Shown: one piece after another, positions 47,899-56,174 of the stretch | How the letters are laid out: the number at the start of each line of letters is the position of its first letter | Numbering within the stretch: position 1 is the first letter of the stretch | Assembly (NCBI RefSeq): GCF_026191375.1 | Contig: NZ_JAODTL010000042.1 | Coordinates: 1-64,000 of the forward strand | Direction: 5' to 3' | Origin: Marinomonas pontica | GTDB taxonomy: Bacteria > Pseudomonadota > Gammaproteobacteria > Pseudomonadales > Marinomonadaceae | Length of the DNA stretch: 64,000 bases | Program-made: the position numbers and the translations under genes | The notes under the pieces: model-generated | The model's input: the letters and a program-made list of their open reading frames with translations, nothing else | Database searches by the model: none | What the model was told of the DNA's origin: nothing

Positions 47899-48190
47899 AG
47901 GTTACTTTAAGTGTTTTAGACTCAGTGGATGTTTGTACTTTCATTGCGAAGACCATACTTTGAGCGTGTGAAGAAGTCTTAATATATTGATATAGCCACA
48001 CCTCAGTTCCATCAGAAGATTTACTTATCGTTGCAGGGCTACCGAAGCTGCTCTTTACATCTTCTTTAGTTGTAACCCCCTCTTTCATACTATCAATTTG
48101 TAGCGCGGTAAAATTAGTTCCAACTTCATAGTTGGATGTAGCACAAGCAGAAAGAAGCACACCTAGAACAATCGCACAAAGAAGTTTCAT
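47834..48190 (-). CDS. Small lipoprotein with BamE/SmpA-like domain
   Basis: This 118-residue protein starts at ATG 48190 (AAGGG 6 bases upstream). The lipobox is LLSACATS, with cysteine near residue 16. The MKEGVTTKEDVKSSFGSPATIS region and the following EVWLYQY strand match SmpA/OmlA (BamE-like) folds, often found as accessory lipoproteins on mobile DNA. It is too divergent to be the main BamE. It is placed between two leader repeats, as cargo. Confidence 0.78.
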   Translation of the reverse strand: MKLLCAIVLGVLLSACATSNYEVGTNFTALQIDSMKEGVTTKEDVKSSFGSPATISKSSDGTEVWLYQYIKTSSHAQSMVFAMKVQTSTESKTLKVTFKGDVVESYSYTESPNTTNVY

Positions 48191-48211
48191 CAAAATCCCT
48201 TTTGTATCCAA

Positions 48212-48459
48212 TAAAAAATTAATATAGATGTATGGACAATCAACTGCCCATTATTTTTTTCCCTATAAAATAAAGGGTGACAAAACCTAACATAGCAAAT
48301 CTTACATTATAAACAAACTGTAGATTTTCCGACCCGTTAAGGGGCTGGTGACTAAAATAGAAACAAAAGGATTCTGGACACTATAAAAAAGGAGGTTTTT
48401 AGACAACCTAGGCGAGCACAAACCATAGCTTATTGGGAATCATATAGAATACTTTATAG
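48212..48459. other. Gene-free region upstream of the lipoprotein gene
   Basis: No gene is supported. It is AT-rich and should hold the lipoprotein promoter on the minus strand. Confidence 0.4.
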
Positions 48460-48521
48460 TTTGCAGATACAAAAAAGCCCCGACGCCGTGAATGATCACT
48501 AACTGTCGAGGCCTTATAATT

Positions 48522-48573
48522 TGGTAGGACTAAGCAGATTCGAACTGCTGACCTCTACCATGTCAAGGTTACT
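48522..48573 (-). other. tRNA-Val(GAC) 3'-end fragment, copy C (candidate attachment site)
   Basis: The minus strand reads CTTGACATGGTAG for the anticodon region and its 3' stem, then AGGTC, the T arm GCAGTTCGAATCTGC, TTAGTCC and ACCA. The 3' half-stem GGTAG is intact but its partner is not (TAACC instead of CTACC), so similarity to a real tRNA ends inside the anticodon stem. That is a common crossover point for tRNA-targeting integrases. Confidence 0.65.
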
Positions 48574-48642
48574 TTGAATATTCCCTCACATGGCAATGAA
48601 CTACTTTATATAATATATTCAATGCCTTAGTAAACACACATC

Positions 48643-48853
48643 CTTTGAATCAAAGCAATATAAGGCAATAAAACTCTATATCAGGGGATTTTGGCCCATT
48701 TTGATCCCATCTTGGACCATGACCTCTACACTTCGAATCAAAGCATCTCAAATTAGCCTATACCTTAAAAGCAAAAATCCCCATAAATACATGATTTCAA
48801 TTGCTTTGAATCAAAGCATACTTTTGGACATTTTTTTGACTTTGATTCGAAGT
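48643..48853. repeat. Spaced palindromes CTTTGAATCAAAG, copy C
   Basis: Motifs begin at 48643, 48731 (CTTC variant), 48804 and 48840 (the CTTC variant in reverse orientation). Intervals are 88, 73 and 36 bases. Confidence 0.6.
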
Positions 48854-48896
48854 AAAATAGAGCTTTATACCATTAAAAGCTTATCCCATCATAAGA

Positions 48897-48937
48897 GGTC
48901 TACAAAAAAACACCTTAAACGTAATATTTTGTAGACC
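48897..48937. promoter_or_regulatory. AbiEi-type dyad, distal operator of abiE
   Basis: GGTCTACAA and TTGTAGACC are separated by 23 bases. It is the first of two tandem dyads before abiEi; AbiEi antitoxins are known to repress their own promoters through inverted repeats. Confidence 0.6.
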
Positions 48938-48962
48938 TAAATCTTGTCTACTTAACTCATTA

Positions 48963-49003
48963 GGTCTACAATTTAACACCAATAAAGTAATAATTCGTAG
49001 ACC
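48963..49003. promoter_or_regulatory. AbiEi-type dyad, proximal operator of abiE
   Basis: GGTCTACAA and TTCGTAGACC flank 22 bases, 41 in all. It ends 3 bases before the probable abiEi ATG at 49007. Confidence 0.6.
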
Positions 49004-49006
49004 ATT

Positions 49007-49530
49007 ATGAGAAAAAAGAAAAATTACTGTCCGCACTATCTCATGCTACTAAAGCCGGTGGAGGTGTTCATACGGCTACGGAGATAGCATTTATGCTAGG
49101 CGAAAAACATACACCTGCTTTTACCAAGTTTCTTACAGATTGCGTACGAAAAGGTGTGTTACGAAGAGTTGCAGCGGGTATTTTTGAAAGTACCATTACT
49201 CCTCCAGATGGATCCACGGCAATTTACAAGGTTGTAAATAAGCTCAGAGGAGACGTACTTAACTATATCAGCCTAGAGAGCCAACTTAGCTATACAGGCG
49301 ATATTTCACAAATTGTTATGGACAGACTCACTGTGATGACAAAAGGTAGAAGTGGTATTTTTCCGACACCTTATGGCGTCATTGAGTTTACACATACAAA
49401 AAAAACGATCGAGACAATCGCTCCTAATATTTATTTCGATTCAGATATAAAAATGTATCGGGCCAAAACAACCCAAGCTCTTATTGATTTAAAAAACTGT
49501 AATCGAAATCTGCACATGCTGGAGGCATAA
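49007..49530 (+). CDS. abiEi: AbiEi-family antitoxin / regulator (frame issue at the start)
   Basis: The intact frame from ATG 49093 lacks the first part of the winged helix. In that same frame the upstream codons read EKLLSALSHATKAGGGVHTAT, clearly coding, but have no start codon. ATG 49007 lies one frame off, and one more A in the run 49012-49017 would join them as MRKKEKLLSALS. The zero-frame A AAA AAG there is the classic -1 slippery heptamer. The restored protein has about 175 residues and ends 1 base before the toxin gene. It should neutralise the toxin and repress the operon through the two dyads upstream. Confidence 0.75.
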
Positions 49531-49531
49531 C

Positions 49532-50422
49532 ATGCTCAAAGAAGTCATAAAGCAAATTGTTAACACCAATCCTGAGTATGCAGGGATAACACCTGTTATA
49601 GAAAAAGAAATATTGCACCATGATATTATGGCGGTCATGGTAAAACAGGGGGTTATGCAATCACTGACTTTTATTGGCGGCACATCACTTCGCTTATGTC
49701 ACAACAGCTCTCGATTGTCTGAGGATTTAGACTTTAATGGAGGGCATGACTTTAAACCTGATGATTTTGATGGTCTGGAAGTCGAGATTCAAAAGTACAT
49801 ACAAAAAAAATATGAAACAGAAGTCTGGGTAAATAAGCCGAACCAAGACAAACAAGGAGACACATCTTCTTGGAAAATTAGTATCGAAAAAGAAGCCAAC
49901 CGCCCTGATCTACCACGTCAAAAAATGCATATCGACATTTGTGCTATCCCTTCTTTCGACATTGAGAGAAGACCACTGATAAATCATTACGATGTCGTCG
50001 TTCCAACAGAAGGACTTTTGATCCCAGTACAGTCGTTAGAAGAAACCTTGGCAGATAAATTCATTGCTCTAGCATACCGTTCCAGACGAATTAAACCTCG
50101 TGATGTTTGGGATATTCTTTGGATCAAGCAAAGAGGTATTGACGTATCCATAGAGCTGATCAGCAAAAAACTTGCAGCAAGAGAAAAAACAAAATCTCAC
50201 TTCATAGAATCGCTTAGCCTTCAGGTCGAAAAATTACTCAACGAAGAAGAGGTAAAAGCCGACTTCAACAACGAAATGAGCCGTTTCATTCCAAGCCAAA
50301 TTAAACAGCGAACAATTGATAATCCAGAATATTGGCAATACGTGCAACTTGAAATTAAAAGCATGACAGACCTGATACTCAAACCTGATTTACAGACAAA
50401 GAAATTTGATATGGGACTTTAA
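49532..50422 (+). CDS. abiEii: AbiEii/AbiGii-family nucleotidyltransferase toxin
   Basis: This 296-residue protein carries the DNA-polymerase-beta-like nucleotidyltransferase signature FIGGTSLRLCHNSSRLSEDL followed by DF (residues 48-69). It then has HIDICAIPSF and the helix SLEETLADKFIALAYRSR with KPRDVWDILWI. AbiEii toxins act as a phage-abortive and bacteriostatic half of the type IV AbiE system. The ATG is 2 bases after the antitoxin stop, so translation is coupled. It is intact and likely functional if the antitoxin frame is as restored. Confidence 0.9.
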   Translation: MLKEVIKQIVNTNPEYAGITPVIEKEILHHDIMAVMVKQGVMQSLTFIGGTSLRLCHNSSRLSEDLDFNGGHDFKPDDFDGLEVEIQKYIQKKYETEVWVNKPNQDKQGDTSSWKISIEKEANRPDLPRQKMHIDICAIPSFDIERRPLINHYDVVVPTEGLLIPVQSLEETLADKFIALAYRSRRIKPRDVWDILWIKQRGIDVSIELISKKLAAREKTKSHFIESLSLQVEKLLNEEEVKADFNNEMSRFIPSQIKQRTIDNPEYWQYVQLEIKSMTDLILKPDLQTKKFDMGL

Positions 50423-50511
50423 ACGCCGAAAAAGAAACTCTTAAGTTGCCTTAAATAAAAATAGCAACTAATATGTTTCTATATATTAAAAAACAACTTA
50501 TTAGTTTCCTT

Positions 50512-50859
50512 ATGATAAACCTACTACAGCAAATCAAACATCGCCGTTTAGCACTGAAACTCAAGCAGAATGACATGCTAATGCGTGTTGGCATTTCTAG
50601 GCAGCAGTACCAACGGCTTGAAGCAAAAGGCAATCCAAGACTCGATACGCTTGAACTGATTGCCAAGGGTCTCAATAGCGACGTCATGCTGATTCCAAAA
50701 GAAAAGCTGAATGCTGTTTTAGCGGTTCTTGAAAGCGATGGTGACAACACATCTTTACCGCACAAACAGCCTGATCATTCTGATGAACAAAAAAAACTAT
50801 CGGATGATCTATGGAAAGGATTACTAGAAGATGGGGACGAAGATGACAACGGAAATTAG
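50512..50859 (+). CDS. hipB: HipB-like antitoxin (XRE family), copy 2
   Basis: This is a near-copy of the protein at 45401: INLLQQIKHRRLALKLKQND, the same GISRQQYQRLEAKGNPRLDTL helix-turn-helix and the same acidic tail ending DEDDNGN. Inverted AACTAATA and ATTAGTT motifs about 30 bases apart stand directly before the start and are a candidate operator. The gene overlaps the following hipA by 17 bases. It begins 90 bases after abiEii, so the two toxin-antitoxin modules are adjacent. Confidence 0.87.
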   Translation: MINLLQQIKHRRLALKLKQNDMLMRVGISRQQYQRLEAKGNPRLDTLELIAKGLNSDVMLIPKEKLNAVLAVLESDGDNTSLPHKQPDHSDEQKKLSDDLWKGLLEDGDEDDNGN

Positions 50860-52095
50860 TGTTCTTAAGTTGACATTACATGGCCATCTAGTGGGGTATT
50901 TGGCAGGGGCAAAAAATGGACGTAATATTCTTCATTTTGCTGAAAGCTTTCAATCTAATATAGCGCGCCCCACTTTTAGCTTAACCACCCATCAAAATTT
51001 TCCGCGTGCTGATAAAATGCTATCAGAGCCATGGGCGACCAACCAACGCTTGCACCCTATTTTGTCTAATCTATTGCCTGAAGGTTCTTTGCGAGAGCTG
51101 ATCGCTCAAGGACTCAAAACCCATGTTGATAATGAGTTTCATATTTTGTCTTATCTGGGCATGGATTTACCGGGCGCATTAGTCGCTGAACCGATGGAGC
51201 CTGAAGATGTTCCTCTACATTTATTCTCATCTCATGGCCAACTAAAAGCGGTTAAATTCGACAAACTAAGCCAAGAGAACAAGTTTTCCTTGGCTGGTGT
51301 TCAAATGAAGTTTTCCATGACGGAAAAAGACGGTCGATATAATTTGTCGAAAGACAATGTGCTTGGCGATTGGATTGTGAAAACACCCTCCACTAAACAC
51401 AAAGAAGTGCCCGCCAATGAGTTTACTGCCATGACTCTCGCTTCTCTCATTGGCGTGGATATTCCTGAAATAAAATTGGTCGAGATAGACCAATTAGACA
51501 ACCTTCCTCAAATCAACCTTCCGGATGAAAAATTAGCTTTCGCCATAAAACGGTTTGATCGGCGTGACGACCAACGCATTCACATGGAAGACTTTGCTCA
51601 AGTTCTTGTGAAGTACCCACATGAAAAATACAGTTCTGGCAACTACGAACAAATAGCAAAAATCCTGTATCAGTTTTCTGGTAATGGTTTAAGTGATGTC
51701 CAGCAACTTGCTCGTCGTATACTCACCAACATCCTATTAGCAAACGGCGACGCCCATTTGAAAAACTGGAGCTTACTGTATACAGATCAAGTCACACCCA
51801 GACTTTCCCCTGCTTACGACATAGTCACCACCAGTGTTTATATTAAAAGCGAGCAACACTTTGCCCTTAATCTAGCTAAGACAAAAGCTTGGTACGATGT
51901 CTCATATAAGCACTTTGAACATTGGGCTACTAAATCAGATATTCCATGGCGAGCGATCAAACCGCATCTGGATGATGTGATGAAAAAGCGAGAAGCCTTT
52001 GGCCTGAGGCTTTAAAAAACCTACCGATGAATGAAGAGCACAAACAACAGCTAAAAGCGCATTGGCAGAAACTTCATAAAGATTTTCGAGTTTAA
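50843..52095 (+). pseudogene. hipA: HipA-family kinase toxin, copy 2, frameshifted near the C-terminus
   Basis: It is almost identical to copy 1 over most of its length, including FSLAGVQMKFSM and LLANGDAHLKNWSLLY, and keeps the canonical LSPAYD. At 51983-51987 it has five A where copy 1 has six (AAAAAAGCG). The frame therefore ends at 52015 with EAFGLRL instead of the last 37 residues. Beyond the break the correct frame is preserved (SLWPEALKNLPMNEEHKQQL, then to DFRV) to TAA 52095. The intact remainder argues for a recent mutation or a sequence error. The lost helix packs on the kinase C-lobe in HipA proteins. Confidence 0.85.
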
Positions 52096-52209
52096 TACTG
52101 TATAGCAAAGTCTAATAAATCCAGATTAATCATATTCTTTATAGACATATAGATAGGGATATATACCGAAGTATGAGAATTGAACGTCTATTGTACTTAG
52201 ACATAAAAA

Positions 52210-52246
52210 GACCCCCAGTAATTGGATAGTCCAACTATTGGGGGTC
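52210..52246 (-). terminator. Terminator of the copper-resistance array
   Basis: GACCCCCAGTAATTGGA and TCCAACTATTGGGGGTC form a long stem with one mismatch and a 3-base loop. On the minus strand it is followed by TTTTT. Confidence 0.85.
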
Positions 52247-52311
52247 ACTTCATAGCTCGGCTTTTTCCTTTCAGCTTGATAACCTGTTGGATTTGATGGA
52301 TTTATCGTTTA

Positions 52312-52755
52312 TCAATATTGTTGATAAACTGTCATCGTTCCTTTTTGGCTAAACTGAATCACATTAAAATCTTTGTATTGCTGACCTTTTTCAGCCATGC
52401 CAGGAGAATACCTTGGCATTCCAGACACAGCCAACCCTGATACATTTTCAGGTTTCTCAAGTATTAAACGTGCCACATCTTGTTCTGGCACATGCCCTTC
52501 AATTAAGTAACCGTCGATAACAGCGGTGTGACACGATTGTAGTTGCATGGGCAGACCCGCATCTTTCTTTAAAGAGGACCAGTCTTCTGTGTGATGATAA
52601 TTAACGGTATACCCTTCTGCCTCCATTAGCTCACCCCATTTAACACAACAACCACATGCCGGAGACTTATAGAGATCTATTATAGGTTGTGCAAACACGC
52701 TAGCACTTACTAACGTTAAGATTGAAGTTGCAATGATTTTATTGAATACCTTCAT
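52312..52755 (-). CDS. DUF411 periplasmic metal-binding protein
   Basis: This 147-residue protein has signal peptide IIATSILTLVSASVFAQ and the DUF411 motif SPACGCCVKWGELMEAEG near residue 31, whose cysteines can bind copper or silver. The conserved SCHTAVIDGYLIEGHVP follows. It is probably a copper chaperone or scavenger. GAGGTGAAAAT precedes the ATG. It is the last gene of the copper array, 23 bases after the P-type ATPase. Confidence 0.88.
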   Translation of the reverse strand: MKVFNKIIATSILTLVSASVFAQPIIDLYKSPACGCCVKWGELMEAEGYTVNYHHTEDWSSLKKDAGLPMQLQSCHTAVIDGYLIEGHVPEQDVARLILEKPENVSGLAVSGMPRYSPGMAEKGQQYKDFNVIQFSQKGTMTVYQQY

Positions 52756-52778
52756 ATTTTCACCTCTTTCAAAATTAG

Positions 52779-55126
52779 CTATTTACTATTAATTTGGCTA
52801 TCTGATAATTTTACCGCACGCAACCTTAAAGCATTTAGTATGACACTCACCGAGGAGAGCGACATAGCTACAGCGGCAAAAATAGGCGATAAAAGAATAC
52901 CTGTAAATGGATAAAGTACCCCTGCCGCAATCGGTACACCTGCCATGTTATAAACGAATGCGAAGAACAGATTCTGTCGAATATTACGCATGGTTGCCAG
53001 GGATAATCGCCGTGCCTCCACGATGCCCATCAGATCGCCACGTAATAGAGTAATACCCGCACTTTCGATAGCCACGTCGGTTCCTGTCCCCATGGCAATA
53101 CCTACATCTGCGGTTGCCAAGGCTGGCGCATCATTAACACCATCACCAGCCATAACAACAACACGACCCTCATTTTTAAGCTGTTGAATAACATTGCCTT
53201 TATCTTCCGGCAATACTTCTGCCTTCACTTCATCAATGTGGAGTTTTCGAGCTACAGCTTCGGCAGAGGTACGATTATCTCCGGTCAGCATCACCACACG
53301 AATCCCTTCATTCTGCAGAGCGGCTATTGCCGCTTTAGTGGTGTCCTTGATCGGGTCTGCAATCGCCAGCAAACCACAAACCTTTCCATCAACTGCGGCA
53401 AAAATTACTGTTGCACCGTCCTCTCGAAGTTGATTGGCTTCTTCCTCAAAGGCGGATGTATCAACATTTTCTGACTGCATTAACAATCGATTACCAAGCA
53501 GAACCCTTTTTCCATCGACTTCACCAGTAACGCCTTTGCCGTTTGGAGAGTCGAAATCTATGGCGTCTGGTAATGTTAGGTTCATTGTTTTAGCTTTATC
53601 CAAAATAGCATGTGCCAAAGGGTGCTCGCTGCCCTTTTCAAGGCTACCGGAATAACGCATCAAGTCCTCATCGCTGAAACCATTTGCCGAGACCAGCTTT
53701 GTCACCTGAGGTTTACCCTCTGTTAAAGTCCCGGTTTTATCCACTACCACTGTGTCTACTTTCTCCATCCGCTCTAACGCCTCGGCATCTCGTATCAAGA
53801 CACCAACCTGAGCACCACGACCGACACCGACCATGATAGACATAGGCGTCGCCAGACCAAGCGCACAGGGACATGCAATAATCAGCACACTCACAGCGGC
53901 AATCAGACCAAAGGCCATGGGCGGCGTTGGACCGACGATAGACCAGACCCCGAACGCAATGATAGAGACCAGCAGAACAACTGGGACGAACCAACCAGCC
54001 ATTTTGTCAGCCATTCCCTGAATAGGCGCACGACTTCGCTGCGCACTGGCGACCATCTGGACGATCTGAGATAGCATTGTGTCTCGTCCGACTTTGTCGG
54101 CTCGTAAAATAAAACTGCCTTGCTGATTTATGCTACCACCAATTACCTGATCTCCAGTTTTCTTAGTAATAGCCAAGGGTTCACCAGTGACCATGGATTC
54201 ATCAACGTTGGAACTACCCTCAAGCACTTCGCCATCTAGAGGCACCTTATCGCCTGGCCGAACTCGCAATCGATCACCAACCTTTATTTGATCGAGCGAC
54301 ACATCAGACTCACTACCGTCATCGTCCAGTTTTCTTGCCGTGGCTGGAGCCAGATCTAATAGGGCTTTGATAGCCCCAGAGGTTTTTCTCGAGCTTGGAG
54401 TTCAAGTACCTGTCCCAGCAACACTAGTACAACAATGACAGCGGACGCCTCGAAGTACACTGCGACCGAGCCATCGTCCGCGTGAAAAGCGTCAGGAAAT
54501 ATCTGCGGAGCCAAGGTCGCGACAAGACTGTACAACAGAGAGACGCCCGTACCGATGGCAATAAGTGTGAACATATTAAGATTGCGACTGAGTACTGATT
54601 TCCAACCACGTACAAAGAATGGAAGACCACACCAAACGACCACTGGCGTCGCTAAAACTAACTGAATCCAGTTGGATGTTTGTGGCGACACAATGTGGTC
54701 AATATTAAAAAGATGACCTCCCATTTCGATCAAAAAAACCGGAAGAGCAAGGGCCAAACCAATCCAGAATCGACGAGTCATGTAAGCAAGTTCTTCGGAA
54801 GGGCCGTCGTCGAGGCTTACCGCCTCAGGTTCAAGCGACATGCCACAAATTGGGCATTCACCCGGGCCTTGTTGACGAATTTCTGGATGCATAGGACAGG
54901 TAAACATGGTTCCGGATGCAACCGACTCTGTCTGCTCATTTTCTTCACTGAGATACTTTTCTGGATTATTATCGAACTTCGACTGACAACCGGAAGAACA
55001 GAAATACCAAGTTTTTCCGGCATGCTGACTGCTATAATCTGCAGTTTGGGGATCCACTGACATTTTGCACACAGGGTCATGTACACCGTGGCTTTTATGT
55101 TCATGATGATTCGAATGCTCACTCAT
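52779..55126 (-). pseudogene. Copper/silver-translocating P1B-type ATPase, frameshifted
   Basis: The gene starts at ATG 55126 (AGGAG upstream). The N-terminus has a YHS domain (VHDPVCKMSVDP, WYFCSSGCQSKF) and a second metal-binding piece (TCPMHPEIRQQGPGECPICG) instead of the usual MxCxxC domains. Later motifs are [29 protein letters not shown] and [12 protein letters not shown]. The frame breaks at 54383-54387 (five T; GAAAAACC in sense). One more A would read [19 protein letters not shown]. The restored protein has about 782 residues and exports Cu(I) or Ag(I) from the cytoplasm. Confidence 0.85.
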
Positions 55127-55346
55127 CCTGTGCTCCTTTTTTACTCGCAGGCCAGTCAGAAAAAGCAATAAAATACAACAAAACCAGATTGACCATTGGA
55201 ACCAGTATCAGCAACCCCAGCCAACCAGAATATCCAGCTCGCTGGCATATTCGATAGACAGGTACAACAACTAAAATAGCAACAACCAACATCCACAACC
55301 AGTGACCTGCCCACATAGTGCTACCAAACATACTTTCGTTCATCAT
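55119..55346 (-). CDS. Small two-helix membrane protein of the copper locus
   Basis: This protein of about 75 residues has two hydrophobic segments: WLWMLVVAILVVVPVYRIC and WLGLLILVPMVNLVLLYFIAF. ATG 55346 has AAAGGA about 7 bases upstream. It overlaps the ATPase start by 8 bases, so translation is probably coupled. It has no metal motifs beyond a few Met and Cys; the function is not recognised. Confidence 0.65.
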   Translation of the reverse strand: MMNESMFGSTMWAGHWLWMLVVAILVVVPVYRICQRAGYSGWLGLLILVPMVNLVLLYFIAFSDWPASKKGAQDE

Positions 55347-55448
55347 GGTATTGTCCTTTCTTTCTATATCGTAGAAATTAATGGTGATGCAAATGAGACT
55401 TTTATCTTTCGTCTCATCGACCACCCCTTTTATTTCTTGTTAAAAAGT

Positions 55449-56162
55449 TTAAAACCAAGCCGTTACGCCAATGACAAACTGAGAGTTGTTAATGCTATCT
55501 CCATTATCACGAGCAAGATCAGCCGTAGCACCGAGCTTTTTACTCCAGTCTATACCTATATAAGGTGCAAACTTACGTGTTATTTCATACTTTAGTCGAA
55601 GGCCTGCATTGATATCAGTAAGACCAGCACCCATGCTTAACTCGTCATCACTCTTACCATAGGCGTTCATTTCAAATTCAGGCGTTAATATCAGTTTTTG
55701 AGTGATTAACCATTCCTGTTCGATGCTTAAACGAATGGAGGTTTGCCCTTTTTCTCCAACAAAGAAAGCACCGTCAATGTCGAAAAAATACGGAGCCAAA
55801 CCTTGGAAACCAAGCACCAACCAATCACGAGATGGGGACGGTTTAATATCTCGCCTTACGCCCATCTGCATATCCCAATACGGCGCTACGGCATGACTGT
55901 ATAGAGCCTGTACTTCTAGGTCCTGGTCGTCACTATTCTGGTATTCACCTGACGTTTTAAGCCAGATTTTATCCATATCATAACCAACCCATGCTTGAAA
56001 ACTAAAGCTGATTGGATCGTCTGACTCAAGGCCTTTTTCTAATTGGTCGATGGCGACATAACTTAATAAAGGGTCATCTTCCGCACCTGCATAAGACAAA
56101 GAGCTCATAACAGAAGCCGTTGCCATCACTAATGTAAAGCCTAGTGAATTAAAGTTTTTCAT
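55449..56162 (-). CDS. copB: Copper resistance outer-membrane protein CopB
   Basis: This 237-residue protein has signal peptide VMATASVMSSLSYAGA. The mature part follows the CopB/PcoB pattern: FQAWVGYDMDKIWLKTSGEY, QALYSHAVAPYWDMQMGVR, WLVLGFQGLAPYFFDID, and a C-terminal barrel strand ending VTAWF. The Met-rich N-terminal repeat region common in CopB is missing, so the protein is shorter than Pseudomonas CopB. AAGGAGAG precedes the ATG. It lies 12 bases after copA. Confidence 0.92.
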   Translation of the reverse strand: MKNFNSLGFTLVMATASVMSSLSYAGAEDDPLLSYVAIDQLEKGLESDDPISFSFQAWVGYDMDKIWLKTSGEYQNSDDQDLEVQALYSHAVAPYWDMQMGVRRDIKPSPSRDWLVLGFQGLAPYFFDIDGAFFVGEKGQTSIRLSIEQEWLITQKLILTPEFEMNAYGKSDDELSMGAGLTDINAGLRLKYEITRKFAPYIGIDWSKKLGATADLARDNGDSINNSQFVIGVTAWF

Positions 56163-56174
56163 TTATTACTCTCC

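Larger units (their letters stand above)
48460..48937. repeat. Leader repeat, copy C (direct repeat of 47030-47505)
   Basis: It has the same order as copy B: terminator (48471-48513), tRNA-Val fragment (48522-48573), palindromes at 48643, 48731, 48804 and 48840, and a dyad at 48897-48937. Copy C is followed at once by a second dyad and the abiE pair. Confidence 0.8.

Noticed and set aside
47088-48573. Complete tRNA genes
   Set aside because: Only the 3' half (anticodon loop to CCA) can be read; no D arm or 5' acceptor strand is present on either side.
47209-48853. CRISPR array from the CTTTGAATCAAAG motifs
   Set aside because: The motif is short and the intervals (88, 73, 36) are unequal and partly conserved between copies, unlike repeat-spacer units.
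48701-48934. Open frame of 77 codons in leader copy C
   Set aside because: It lies across the spaced palindromes, has no ribosome site and no equivalent frame in copy B, so it is chance.
54356-54440. Programmed frameshift in the copper ATPase as in E. coli copA
   Set aside because: The E. coli signal lies after the N-terminal metal domains, whereas this break is after the first membrane helices and not on an in-phase slippery heptamer; a missing A is simpler.
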